NCBI GenBank assembly: GCA_036898135.1
Contig: CM072526.1
Span: forward strand, 502,937-566,936
Origin: Oncomelania hupensis
Lineage: Eukaryota; Mollusca; Gastropoda; Littorinimorpha; Pomatiopsidae
DNA length: 64,000 bases
Reading direction: 5' to 3'
In this document: piece after piece, positions 1-10,508 of the stretch
Layout: each line of letters opens with the position of its first letter
Numbering within the stretch: position 1 is the first letter of the stretch
Position numbers and translations under genes: made by a program
The notes under the pieces: generated by a model
What the model was told of the DNA's origin: nothing
Databases searched by the model: none
What the model saw: the letters and a program-made list of their open reading frames with translations, nothing else

Positions 1-407
1 CATCCCACGCAGGGGACGCTGAGGCTGTACTCACATTTATCGAACACCCGTTTACAAAAACAAAATGGAATACAAACATCATTATAAATTATCAACAAAA
101 CACATACATATAAAATGCATACATTGCTAAATAATAACATCTACCACCTGGCAGAAAGCGTCCAATATTCCCAAGCTGATCCAACAGACCTCATACACAA
201 ATAAGGCGTGTTGTCCCGGAAAGTTTTTTTAAAAAAAGGTAGATGACTGGTCTAGCGAAGAAGAAGATAGTCTAGAAGATTGATAGAACAGAGCAGGAAT
301 GAGAAAGAGCAAATGAGAACGACAGCGACAGTGGGAATTTAAAGCACTAAATTTCCAGAAAGTGAGGATACTATTTATACTGAAACCCCCGGCACCCCAA
401 CGGGGGT
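1..407 (-). mobile_element. Edge-truncated inverted copy of the 712-bp retroelement
   Basis: Read on the minus strand, this stretch matches 3545-3972 on the plus strand over nearly its whole length. It includes the 'gtttcagtataaatag' motif and the block ending 'cgtgggatg'. The copy runs off the left window edge, so its 3' tail is not visible. Homology stops near base 407, and the upstream part differs from the 3420-3544 segment. It is a second member of the non-autonomous retroelement described at 3420-4131, in the opposite orientation. No coding potential is seen. Confidence 0.8.
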
Positions 408-1000
408 AAAGGGGACTTGAGTCTCAGCCGTAATGTATAGACTACATCTTTAGCCGAACGCCGGTTGTAGATGGAGACAAACTCCGCTATGGGCTTATCA
501 TGCCGCTTAATAAATTCGGAAACGGACAGACAGCGTCCCTTAGGAAAGGAATGCTCCGCTATTTCCACAGGGGAGCCAGAGCCGGGGTGGGGGAGGGAAG
601 GGGGGGGGGAGTCTACGACATCCCGTCCCGCGTACTATTTGGGCTCGAGGCAGGGGCCTTGGAGTCGGACTGTGAACTGGCTGTGTGACCGGGAGAAGAC
701 GGATTTCCCACAGCCAAGCTATGAACCGTAACGACAAGCCCAGCCACGGTGTGAACAAGTCTCTCCACCAAGCCATCGAGCCTGAGTAAGGCAGCCCAGG
801 ATATCTACTGCCATCGGGAGGCGCAGAACCTGTCACTTAAGGGTTCGAATCCCTAGCGGTCTCTGTGACTGTGGGGTGCGGCAATGTACCCGAACCATCA
901 ACTGTCGAAGGAGGAGGGGGCGGGAGGGGGGAGGGCGATAAACGCCCTCACAGGAGAAACGGGAGCACTAGGGCTTAAAATGAAGAACTAACTAATCCGT
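408..1000. other. GC-rich, gene-free stretch with SINE-like tRNA head
   Basis: G-runs and short GC-rich blocks, with no convincing gene. At about 775-860 (plus) there is a tRNA-like segment. A perfect pol III B-box 'ggttcgaatcc' lies at 842-852, and a weak A-box-like stretch lies about 45-50 bases upstream. This looks like the head of a tRNA-derived SINE rather than a working tRNA gene, because no 7-bp acceptor stem can be closed around it. The ORFs here are in low-complexity DNA and are not supported. Confidence 0.35.
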
Positions 1001-1624
1001 GTGAGCCCCCCTTACTCCCTGCCTCCCCAGGTGAAAGAATCTATGTACATTCTTCTTGAAATAATGACTGATGTAGCTATACCTGTATCAAATCCATTTT
1101 TCTTTGCATCTAAGTCTATGAACGGTTACCTGGATGGCTGGCAAGCCATCCATGCTGTCCCATCAGATATTGGGCTACAGAAGCCAGAGTTGATCACATC
1201 GACGAAATGCAGAAAGTATGGAGCTACAATCACTCAACTGTTTGATTTGTCACCAAATGAGCAGAAATTGCTAGCAAATCACATGGGCCACTCTCTGAAC
1301 ATTGAAAAAGAGTACTATCGCCTGCATGAAAGTACCACTGAGATCACCAAAGTTGGAAGATTGCTTGCCAAAATTGACAGTGGAGAAACCCCAGATTGTT
1401 CTGTGTTTGAAGATGACAATCTTGCTAAATCAACCCCACACAGCAGGCATCAAGACAAGATGGTAAATTCTGTGTCTGTGTTACATAAGAAAATGTCTTG
1501 GGAGAGCCAGTTGTCCTTTGTTGCAGAAGATGCAGTATTGCTTCTTGTCAAGGACGTATTTTCTTTTCCCAGTCCCAGCTTTGGCATGTTCAACTGCACA
1601 CACACAAAAAACCCATGTACTTGA
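1001..1624 (+). pseudogene. Tyrosine-recombinase-like C-terminal fragment
   Basis: A 207-codon open frame. Residues ~60-110 carry the C-terminal half of a phage-integrase-fold catalytic domain. 'KCRKYGATITQ' sits where integrases have the second Arg/Lys box, and 'LANHMGHSLNIEKEYYRL' has the GH box followed by a candidate nucleophilic Tyr. The N-terminal catalytic Arg region is absent. The frame is preceded by 'ctccccag' (ending ~1030), a plausible 3' splice site, so the true exon may start near 1031 and the upstream residues would be intronic. Conservation seems to end near codon 140, and the tail contains no domain I recognise. This motif set is known from Crypton-type transposons and related domesticated animal genes. 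I infer a fragment or single exon of such a gene. It may be an exon of a functional gene rather than a dead copy. Confidence 0.55.
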
Positions 1625-2621
1625 CCCAAAGTGTCATTAATACTCCACCCGCCTTTTAGGATTCGATTACGAACCTCGGCAATATGAAAAGACGACAGAA
1701 TTTGAGACAACATACATATATAAGCAGTAGAGTCTTGAAAAGGAACATTGAAAGAGAATGTAGTGAGGCTACTCACTGGTAAGAATATTTTCATAAAAGA
1801 GATCATTTTGTTGATCATTATGCTATGCAGAGGGATCAGGGGCAATTTAGTTTAAAGTTCACAATGTTTTGTGGTTTCAAATTCTAGCACACACACACAA
1901 AAATCCTAAAACCTAGGAAATTAGAAGGGGCCAGCAATTATTTATTTTAAACATATATATTCAATATTGTAAAGCAAAATTTTCTGTTTAAATCAGGAGG
2001 TTAAAGATTGCTATTTAACTAACACATTTATATAATAAAATAAGTTATGTGTACATAACATCTGAGAAACAAAGACATGTGTAACAAAAAGCAGTCAGTT
2101 CCAGTTTTTATTTAAAGAAAAGTTCAGGTTAATATGTCTTGGAAATTGGTTCATATAGGTGTGTTGCACGATTTCTTGCACAGAACGGGGGCAATAGTCA
2201 ACACAAACTGCAGACCCAACAATACAGAAGACTCGGACGGCTTAACTTCATACAACAAACTCGCTCTATTGTGATATTCTTTTTGTTTAACCATGGCCAA
2301 CGGCACTTAGTTTTGACACTAGCATCGACCACTGAAACTGATTCACCTTCTTTTAACCGTGGCATTAAGTTGTAAGTACGGTACTGTTGTAAATATCACT
2401 TTTAACTGAGCACAGGCGCCTCAATGAGTACTCAATAGTTTAGCAGACAAACATCTACAAAATCCAGGATCGTCAGAATTTTGGAAAAAACTTATGTTCC
2501 TTCTCAAGCAAAAATGTACGAATGGTTTCAGTTGCCATATGGGAAAGATTGATCCATGTTCTTGCTCTTGACAAGAGAAAAACAGTGCTGATTTTTTTCA
2601 ATAACCGATGTGATGACTTAC
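1625..2621. other. AT-rich stretch with no assignable gene
   Basis: No repeat boundary or RNA gene was recognised. On the minus strand, 2130-2375 contains 'RWPWLNKK' and nearby Cys codons in shifting frames. This faintly recalls the N-terminal zinc-finger exon of hAT-related proteins, but the frame breaks and I do not call it. Confidence 0.4.
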
Positions 2622-2678
2622 CAGAATCAATTTGCTCTCCAACACTGGTCCATCCAGAGCTTGATTTATTGTCATCAT
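2622..2678 (-). CDS. Candidate host-gene exon (third of chain)
   Basis: A 57-nt open segment bounded on the minus strand by a pyrimidine-rich acceptor ('ggtttctttggtag', just above 2678) and a strong donor ('gtaagt', 2616-2621). It enters and leaves in phase 1 and encodes about 19 residues rich in Ser, Asp and Gly ('DDNKSSSGWTSVGEQIDS'). Phase 1 entry matches the phase 1 exit of the exon at 6291-6411. The intron between them would be 3.6 kb and would hold the RTE copy with its nested elements. No protein family is recognised. The call rests on splice signals and phase only; similar signals can occur by chance. Confidence 0.4.
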
Positions 2679-3419
2679 CTACCAAAGAAACCAAAGAGCA
2701 AATGTAAAACAAACAACATTACTCCACTCAATTTTTAGAATACACATTTTGATTTTCAGATTTGCAGACGTCGGAATGTTTTGTTAGTATGATAGTATCA
2801 GGATGTCATAAGCTTTTTTCCTTTTACCGAATTTCAGATATATTTGTTTGCCAAGTTCATAAAAGGGGCTACAGTTTAAGCATTTAGATGGAAATGAGAA
2901 GACAATTTTGAAACAAAAAATTGTTGTTTTGTTTTGTGGCTTATAACATCATAAATCAAAACGAATACAGAAACAGCTCGGTTTCAAAGCACATTAATAT
3001 TAAGCTTTGTAATATATCCTATCCTATCCCGTAACTAGGAGGTCGTAGGGGCACCACAGATGATCGTTTAACCAGCGTAATCCATCTTTCCCAGTCCTCA
3101 GGAACCCTGATTGTTTCGCTCAGTGTCAAACCAGTACATTCTCGAATGTTGTCCTCCCACCTCTTTTTCGGTCTCCCTCTTCTTCTACCTCCTTGCACTG
3201 TGCCTTGCAGGATGGTCTTTGCAAGACCTAATGATCTGGTGACGTGACCATACCATCGAAGTTTCCGTTTTTGTCACCATTGTGAGCAGGGGTTCCATGT
3301 CACTTCAGCGCCAGCACTTCAGCACCAGAACTTCAGCGCCATACACTTCAGCGCGAGGATACTTCAGCGCCGTACACTTCAGCGCTGGGACTTTTCAGCA
3401 CCGTACATTTCAGCGTGGC

Positions 3420-4131
3420 ACCCCTTGGGGTCATGAGCAATCTTGTCACTGTAGATTGTTCTAACCTATAAAGGGAACAGTGAAAGCCCCAGTTGAAAAC
3501 CTGTCTTGCCTTTGTAGGCATGACTAATTCACTGCGGCAACAGTTCCCCCCCGTTGGAGTGCCGGGGGTTTCAGTATAAATAGTATCCCCACTTTCTGGA
3601 AATTTAGTGCTTTAAATTCCCACTGTCGCTGTCTTCATCATTTGCTCTTTCCCATTCCTGATCTGTCCTATCACTCTGCTATACTTTCTTCTTCTTCGCT
3701 AGATCAATGACCTACCTTTTTTCTTGAAAACTCTTCCTGGACAAGACTCCTTGTTTGTGTATGAGGTCTGTTGGATCAGCTTGGGAGTGTTGGACACTTT
3801 CTGCCGGGTGGTCACTAGGGCTTCCTATGATTGTATTATTTCGCACTATAGGCATTTTATATGTATGTGTTTTGTTGATGATTTATAATGATGGTTGTAT
3901 TCTATTTTGTTTTTGTAACCGGGGTGTTCGCGTAGTTGAGGTCAACCCTCAGCCGTCCCCCGCGTGGGATGTCTTTATTGTAAAGTGACTGGCCGGTGGA
4001 GGGCATTCAATTTTCCCACTAGGGTTGTTTCGGCAGATCTTTTATGCGGATCGGGGGTTGTCCGGTCCTGATTTGGCTCGGAAGAGTCCGCTGGACCTAA
4101 AGCAACAATAAATCAATCAATCAATCAATCA
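3420..4131 (+). mobile_element. 712-bp non-autonomous retroelement with LINE-type 3' tail
   Basis: The element is flanked by a perfect 13-bp duplication 'atttcagcgtggc' (3407-3419 and 4132-4144) that belongs to the interrupted minisatellite array. It has no coding capacity. Its last ~75 bases ('ggtcctgatttggctcggaa' onward, 4056-4131) match the 3' end of the RNase-H LINE at 39956-40005, and it ends in a (aatc)n tail. A second copy lies inverted at 1-407. The 5' part shows no clear tRNA, 7SL or 5S head, so it may be a 5'-truncated derivative or a SINE of unknown head. The TATA-like motif 'cagtataaat' (about 3569) is also present in the SINE at 24417. Mobilisation by the LINE through the shared tail is inferred. 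Confidence 0.8.
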
Positions 4132-4499
4132 ATTTCAGCGTGGCGAAATTTTAGCGCCGTACATTGTAGCGCAGTACATTATAGCGCTAGAGGAAGACAG
4201 AGGGAGAGAGAGAGAGAGGTGCTCCCCCACCTCCTGCACCACTGCCCCATCTCTCAGGTGCAGTCTGGCCTTACATGTACCATTGTCACATCGCCAAAAA
4301 GACAATTCTGGATCTTTTGTACTGTTCTTATCGAAGCGGAAGGAGTAGCCATTGTAGCTAAACTTTTATTTTCTCCGTATGCTTAGGTAGGACTCTGCAA
4401 TCTTTGCCATGTTTCCACGGCAAAGAACGTCAGGAGTAATGAACAGAAAAATAACCCGATTTCAACTCAACTCCGTCTGAATATCAATCACACCACTCA

Positions 4500-4503
4500 C
4501 AAC

Positions 4504-4600
<97 letters not shown>

Positions 4601-4659
4601 GAATATAACTGAATATAACTCAAACCACTCATTCAGACTTGATCTGTAACTCACGAAGT

Positions 4660-4712
<53 letters not shown>
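4500..4712. repeat. (CT)n microsatellites
   Basis: Two long CT/GA tracts (about 4506-4600 and 4661-4712) separated by ~60 bases. They lie inside the foldback-like element. They produce the spurious Arg-Glu repeat proteins seen on the minus strand. Confidence 0.95.
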
Positions 4713-4715
<3 letters not shown>

Positions 4716-6290
4716 GCCAATAATTTTACCCCCTCCCCCAACATTCCCTCCTTTTCCCCTATCATGGCGCTGAGATGTACGGCGCTGAAGTCTCCCGGCG
4801 CTAAAGTGCACGGCGCTGACATCCCCCGTGCTGAAATGTACGGCGCTAAAAAGTACGGTGCTGAAAAGACGCCGCGCTGAAATGGTGGCGCTGAAAGGTA
4901 TGGCGCTGTAGTGCTGGCGCTAAAGTGACGTGTCACCGTGAGCAGGTCATCGTGTTGTCCAATGGCTTGTGTGATGGTCTGTCGGACTTCGTCGTTGGTT
5001 ATGTGCTGGGTATAGGAAATGCCCAGAAGCCTTCTGTAGCACCTCATCTCACTGCTTTGTATTCTTCGTTGTAGATCTGCTGTGAGGGTCCATATTTCGC
5101 AAGCGTATAGGAAGATGGAGATGACAACAGAGCGCAGCAGTCTTACGTTGGAATGTAGACTGATGGTCCTGTCTTTCCAAATTGGCTTCAACCTCGCCAA
5201 GGCAGCAGTTGTTTGTGCGATCCTGGAGAGGACTTCCTCTCGGGATCCACTGTCTGATACAATGGCTCCTAAATAGTTGAAGCTATGCACTGTGTTGAGG
5301 GATTGGTCTTGGACTTTGATGTCTGTGTTGATGCCATTGGTGTTGTTGGTTATCAATTTGGTCTTCTCTGCTTCCATTCTATAGGCTCTGGAGGGGGTGT
5401 CAAGCCTCTGTACCAGCTGTTCAAGTTCTTGTTCCTCTTCAGCTAATCCATCAATGTCATCCGCAAAACGAAGGTTGGAGATTGCTCTTCCCCCTATGCT
5501 GACTGTGCCTTCGTGATCTGCAAAGGCATTTGAAATGATGCGCTCTAGGAAGATGCTGAAGAGTGTTGGAGAGAGTAGGCATCCCTGACGCACATGGATG
5601 GTTGTTCTGAACCAATTTCCGATGGCGCTGTTGTAGAGGGCTGCACTACTAGCCTTGTCATACGGGCGTTTGATGACTTCAATAATTTTAGGTCTGATGT
5701 TGTACACTCTCATTGTTGCCCACAAAGCTGCATGCGATGATGCCAGACTCGGTCAAACGCCTTTTTGAAGTCTACAAACACATGGTATATATGTTGTTGG
5801 TGCTGTAGGTATTTCTCACAGATTACTCTGAGGTTGAAAATCTGTTCAGTGGTACTTCGCCCTGCCCTGAACCTGCTTGTTCTTCAGCTATGATTTGTTC
5901 AACTTGGGGTTTCAACCTGTTGAATATTATTTTCAGGAGGACCTTGCTGGGATGGCTGATTAGGCTGAAGGTACATGCTAGACTTGCTTTGGATCGTGGA
6001 GACCTTGGGCTGTTTAACACTTGTCAGCCGCTTTAGAGTCTTGTAGGCCTTCTTGCTGTTGTACTTGTTAAGATTGTTCTCTATTTCCTGGCATTGATCT
6101 TCTATCCAGCCCTCCTTTGATGTGCGCATGCCTTTTCGGATGTCATTGTTGATTTTTGTAAAGAGTGAAACATTACCTCCAGTTCTGTGCAGTTACCTTT
6201 GTGTTAATCGAAAATACATGTCCATGGAGAGAAAAAAGTATAAGTGTCAGTTAAAGTACATATACATTAAAGAAAATTTGACCTCCTTAC

Positions 6291-6411
6291 CAACTGAAGA
6301 TAGAGCAGAGCTAGGGGAAAGAGATGATGCTGCCGCCTCATTCACAGTCCCCTTCATCGTGTAGTTCATGTTATGTTTCCAACACTGTTGCGACTTTCTC
6401 CTTAGGACTCG
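6291..6411 (-). CDS. Candidate host-gene exon (second of chain)
   Basis: A 121-nt segment on the minus strand with an acceptor ('attgttttaacag' just above 6411) and a donor 'gtaagg' (6285-6290). Read in phase 0 it is fully open for 40 codons plus one base. It begins 'RVLRRKSQQCWKHN', contains 'MKGTVNEAAASSLSPSS' and exits in phase 1. Phase 0 entry matches the ATG exon at 8340-8357, and phase 1 exit matches the exon at 2622-2678. A degenerate relative with the same splice borders lies at 7366-7464, which supports this being a real exon unit. The encoded segment is basic, then Ala/Ser-rich; no domain is recognised. Confidence 0.5.
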
Positions 6412-6539
6412 CTGTTAAAACAATTTACACAGTACATCAGAAAAGAAAAAAAACAAAACTTACAAGACTGACAAGTGATTTACATTAAAATTTAAATCTG
6501 TTTGCCTCCCATCTAGATGTACGGTAGACTTGCTGTTTT

Positions 6540-6607
6540 CAAATAACGAGATCTATTATAAAAAAAATAAATAAATAAAATTTAAAAAAATAAATAAATA
6601 AATTTAA

Positions 6608-6658
<51 letters not shown>

Positions 6659-6685
6659 TTATACTACTACTACTACTACTACTAC

Positions 6686-6724
<39 letters not shown>

Positions 6725-6735
6725 TAATAATAACT
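6540..6735. repeat. AT-rich triplet microsatellite block
   Basis: A-rich stretch followed by (aat)n at about 6607-6657, (act)n at about 6663-6687 and (aat)n again at about 6687-6730. Simple-sequence DNA; the Tyr/Ile/Ser-run ORFs here are artefacts. Confidence 0.95.
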
Positions 6736-7365
6736 GAATATTTTTTCGCGTCTACCCAAAGACCGGTTACAAGAAAAACAAATATTTTCAATTTAAAACC
6801 AGTCAGAAGAATCCATACACACATACTGGAAACACATCACCCTTCCCCTCTCCTCCTCCCCCCCCCAAAAAAAATTACCTGTTTTTAACTAGTCAAAATT
6901 ATTATTAATTATTACAACAATTGAAAAACAAATCGATGATCCTGCTATCTGATCAGAAATTGTTACATAAAATACTCTTTGAAAAAACAAACAGATTTTC
7001 AACTGCCTTTTTTTTAATGTTGGAAGTGTAGCATACTGTATAACATATAAGGAATTCCATGACTGAGGATCAGAGCAGAAGCTTCTTGCTCCGTTAATGC
7101 GCTGAACTTTGAACTATACTACAACAGCCAGCTTATGTTTCATTTGACTTACTGTTATTGCATTAACATTATGTACACTATTATAACAGGTGTTTGTAAA
7201 AGTCTGAAAATAATTCACTGATGATCAAACTCACGTCCAATTGACAACACTAAAAAGTGTACACTAAATCTGAAGATGTTAAAAGTTACTAAAATGTTAA
7301 AAACGTTATGCAACTTTAAAAAAAATATGGAATAACTTTAGGACGACATGTACGTTCTTCTTTAC

Positions 7366-7464
7366 CAGTTTGAGATGGGGCAGTGGAAACAGAGCGATGC
7401 GCTGCTTTTTTGCGGGCTAACGGTGATGTTTCCAGCTATGCTGCTACTTTATCCTCGGAACTCG
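7366..7464 (-). pseudogene. Degenerate duplicate of the 6291-6411 exon
   Basis: On the minus strand this 99-nt segment has the same acceptor context ('tactgtgtttaaacag' against 'tactgtgtaaattg..aacag') and a donor 'gtaaag'. Aligned in phase 0 to the exon at 6291-6411, it reads R-V-x-R-x-K-stop-Q and keeps 'WKH', but contains two stops. In the other frames it is also closed. It is therefore a tandemly duplicated exon that has decayed, or a poison exon. The spacing between the two units is about 1.05 kb. Confidence 0.5.
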
Positions 7465-8339
7465 CTGTTTAAACACAGTACATAAGAAAATAAACAACCA
7501 GGTATACGTCTATAATGACTTCAACGATTTAAAAATATATTGAGAGAAATTAGATACAACAGCCAGTCAACAAATCTCAAATTTGAGCATTCAATCCCCA
7601 GCCAGATTAGACATTTAGATCTAAAAAAAAGTAATATTTCTTTTCTGATTTAACCCTCACAATGCCAAGGTCGACAATTGTTGACAGCCTGTAGTGTATT
7701 TTCCATGCAAAACTTTATGTTGATACCGCAGACAAGAGGATCGACATGTACAGACAGGATGTCGACACTGCTTTAGACAATGTGTTATACGATTATGGAA
7801 TTCTAATTGGGGCAATATTTACCATAGTAACATTACAATATTAATTTTTAATACGCATTTCCCAAAAATTAATGGCAAATTGCAACAAGTCAAGTTTTAC
7901 TATAACTTCATATTTTACAAAACTGAAGTGCAACTACAACGCAAGAATGGCTACATAAGTAGCCTACATAATGCATTCCTGCACGTTCACGTTCATTAGA
8001 TTAACGTCCCCGGACACATTAGCGCATAGGGGACTTGGTTGAAGGGAGGCCGTTGTTATAAGAAGTCAATATGCAGTAGAATGGCACGTGTAAAAGGAGC
8101 GGTGCTACAATTTTCAGAAGGAGGAAATGCATTGATTGAGTGACAGTCTGAAGGTAGCGATGACGGTGATATGGAGCGCACAAAGCGGCAACAGAGATGA
8201 GACAAGGGCGCCAGGAGGGTCGTAAAAGTCAGAAGTGAAGAGAGCAGACTATGGAGCAGAGCTTTACGTACTATTAAAGTTATTTCAAAACAAATTAAAC
8301 GTTGATACGTATTTACAAAAGACATAATTATCCACTCAC

Positions 8340-8357
8340 CGATTTGAGCTCCGCCAT
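8340..8357 (-). CDS. Candidate first coding exon (MAELKS)
   Basis: On the minus strand 'ctcaaaATGGCGGAG' gives a good translation-start context, followed by five codons and a consensus donor 'gtgagt' (8334-8339). It encodes M-A-E-L-K-S and exits in phase 0, so the next downstream open exon (6291-6411) continues in frame. The 'GCCATTTTGAG' context on the plus strand is often seen at animal gene starts. Very short; the support comes from the phase chain. Confidence 0.4.
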
Positions 8358-9246
8358 TTTGAGTAAGTGTCTTCGTGCAACGTCACACATCACAGACAAG
8401 ACGTCACTTCACAGCGCGTGCTCTCATTCATTCACTATTAGCCTGTCTCATCAAAAATTAATATGGACCCTCAGAAGCACGACAGAGTGTAGCAAGGGAA
8501 CTAACTGCATTCATAGTACAGGTTTTTGACAACATGTCAAAAAAACACGATTTATGTCCCATGTAATCCAAAACAGCAAAAAAAGTGTACCCGTTTTCTG
8601 ACAACATTTCAATGTTGACACTTTCCTATCCATGTTGACACAAGTAAGGTCGCGTAACATACGTGTGTTGCCAGAAACCAGGTGATATGAGAGTATATAT
8701 ATATATATATATACATACACACACACACACACACACACGTCAATGCTCTGGCTTTTATAATCATATTGTTCTTCTTTGTTTTATCCTTGCTCACCTCCCT
8801 TAGTTTCTTCACTTTTCCAATTCCATTCCCTATGTGATCGTTTCTTTCCTTCTCCCACAATGTTATCCATATCCAGGTATCATTATTTTATGAATATGCT
8901 CACACTTTTCATTCGTATTACATTATCTACTACTCTATAATTATAGCCCCATGTAATTAATAATATTATTACATCAATGAAAATTATATTCCATCTTAAT
9001 GGACAACAGCTCACCACCTCTCAACACAATAAATCCAGTGCAAAAATATACCTCTCCAACATTTCACAATCATGAAAACCATTATAAATACCTGTAATCT
9101 TTACAGCTTAATATACCATCAACTTTCAGAGAGAAAGTCCACCGAACCTACACAACCTGATAAGTTCTCAGTGCTTTCTACCTCTTCACGTTTCACAACA
9201 ATCTTTTCTTCTTTCTTTCTTTATATTTTTTTCCTGTCCTTACACA
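8358..9246. other. Gene-free stretch with (AT)n(AC)n microsatellite
   Basis: Nothing coding is recognised. An (AT)n tract runs into an (AC)n tract at about 8694-8738. The rest is AT-rich with no repeat boundaries that I can place. Confidence 0.6.
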
Positions 9247-9543
9247 ATGACTCTACAACCTCACACCTTGGAGCACACAAATCAAGTGAACTCTGATTGC
9301 CCTGACCTGCCAGCTATTCATTACTCCATTGGTTCAACAATTTTGCCAAACATGCTCAAATCTATCTCATCAGTTATCTCTGTTTCTGACAAATCTGCTC
9401 TAGAATCGATTCTGAATTCTCTGAAAATTGACAAAAACTACAAAAAAATGTTAATACAAAAGGCAGTATTGCTTCCAGTATTCAGCAGAGGTCGAGCTCA
9501 AGCGGGCCGACTACCATTAAAACAATGCCTCCTCCTAAGGTGA
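9247..9543 (+). pseudogene. Possible LINE ORF1 fragment
   Basis: A 98-codon frame with a charged helical stretch ('DKSALESILNSLKIDKNYKK') lies just upstream of the decayed LINE ORF2 piece that starts near 9720, on the same strand. Position and composition suit an ORF1 (nucleic-acid-binding) relic of that LINE, but no zinc knuckle or RRM is visible and there is no better copy in the window to compare with. Low confidence. Confidence 0.3.
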
Positions 9544-9719
9544 GGCGCCGGGTGGCTGCTTCAAAAGCTGTCTCCCTTCCCCTTACCACACCTCTACATC
9601 CTGTTGTACCTTCTCAGTTCTGGACGAGGAAGGGCATCTGGTCCATGAACCCCCCTCCTCCTCACCCCATCAGTTGATCTAGAACTTCTGGGCTTCCATG
9701 GAAATGTACCCGTGTTTAA

Positions 9720-10508
9720 TGAAAGTTCTTAATTTATAGGAAGTTTCAGATCTGACTTGGCTCCACTATCAGATCCTTTTGGGTGTCCCTATGGGTACCA
9801 TTCTTTCTCCTTTTTTGTTAAGATCAACAACATTAAGATCAACAACATAGTTCAAAACGTAAAATCTGGCATAGACAAAGCCTTGTTTGTTGATGATTTC
9901 TCATCTCAGCTAAGGGTAAAACCTTGGCAGAGGTGGAACATCAGCTTCAGCTTTGCATAGATAAAATTCAGAAAAGGGTAGAAGAAAATGGCTTTTGATT
10001 TCTAAAACCATTCATTTTTATTGCAAGCAGAACCATGTTTTGAACCCTATCTCTCCATGTTTATGGCCAGACCAAAAAAGTTGTTAAAGAATTTTTGGGG
10101 TATTATTTTTGACAACAAATTAATTTTTCTGCTGCATATTAAATACCTGAGGGAAAGCTGCCAGAAATGTTTTAATATTTTGAAAGTTATCAGCCACACA
10201 GACTGGGGAGCAGACAAACTCTGCTCCTCTTGTCGTTCTCTGGTACACTCTAAATTGGATTATGGTAACACATATGGTTCAGGTTGGAAAGCCTATTTGA
10301 AAGCCTTGGATCTATCAAGGTCTTCGGATCTGCCTAGTGGGCTTTCGCTTTTTCCCAAAGGAAAGTCTACTCTGAGGCTGGCAAACCTCTCTTGGAGATC
10401 CATAGGCTTCAGCTCACCATGAACTATTTTCTCAAACTTAAAGCAAACCCTGAAAATCTGGCTTACGATTGTGTCCTAAACCCATTATTTACACTTAAAT
10501 ACTCCAAC
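9720..10508 (+). pseudogene. Decayed RNase-H LINE ORF2, proximal half
   Basis: Broken RT sequence homologous to the LINE at 35840-40019. 'GVPMGTILSPF' corresponds to the GVPQGSILSP box, 'LFVDDFS' to the FVDD catalytic box, and 'WGIIFDNKLIFLLHIKYL' and 'VISHTDWGADK' to the thumb. Stops and frameshifts occur throughout. The copy is interrupted at 10508 by Gypsy element G1 and resumes at 26073; the duplication 'ccaac' marks the site. It is older than all elements nested in it. Confidence 0.85.

Larger units (their letters stand above)
3301..4927. mobile_element. Foldback-like element with inverted minisatellite ends
   Basis: The left end (3301-3419, continuing at 4132-4190 after a later insertion) is an array of ~15-bp units with core 'ttcagcgcc'. 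The right end (about 4765-4927) is the same array in inverse orientation. Both termini read inward from 'CACTT(C/T)AGCGCCAGCACT'. The element interrupts an RTE copy, and RTE sequence 'gtcacc..gtgagcagg' occurs at both junctions (3273-3290 and 4932-4946). The centre holds unassigned DNA and (CT)n microsatellites, with no transposase. Without the 712-bp insertion it is about 0.9 kb. Foldback and Galileo elements of the P superfamily have comparable repeat-built inverted ends. That relationship is inference. Confidence 0.6.
3013..6154 (-). mobile_element. RTE-like LINE copy 1, split by a foldback-like element
   Basis: A 5'-truncated non-LTR retrotransposon on the minus strand. Its RT C-terminal half is visible: 'RQGCLLSPTLFSIFLERI', 'LRFADDIDGLA' (the FADD catalytic box), then the thumb and tail regions. 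The C-terminus ends a few bases before a (tatcc)n/(ggata)n repeat tail at 3018. That layout, and the C-terminal 'GRP-KKRW-DNI' motif seen in sister copies, suit the RTE clade. Bases 3301-4927 are a foreign insertion. Relative to the copies at 30759 and 59869, about 340 bp between the RT fingers and the upstream linker are deleted near 5975. A 7-bp direct repeat 'tttgtaa' flanks the copy (3006-3012 and 6155-6161). Dead copy; clade call moderate. Confidence 0.8.

Noticed and set aside
2130..2375. Possible hAT-type zinc-finger exon on the minus strand ('RWPWLNKK')
   Set aside because: Frame breaks before any complete Cys/His set; similarity too short.
4484..5725. 413-codon minus-strand frame with Arg-Glu repeats
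   Set aside because: It fuses real RTE RT sequence to the minisatellite array and (CT)n tracts of the inserted element; it is not one protein.
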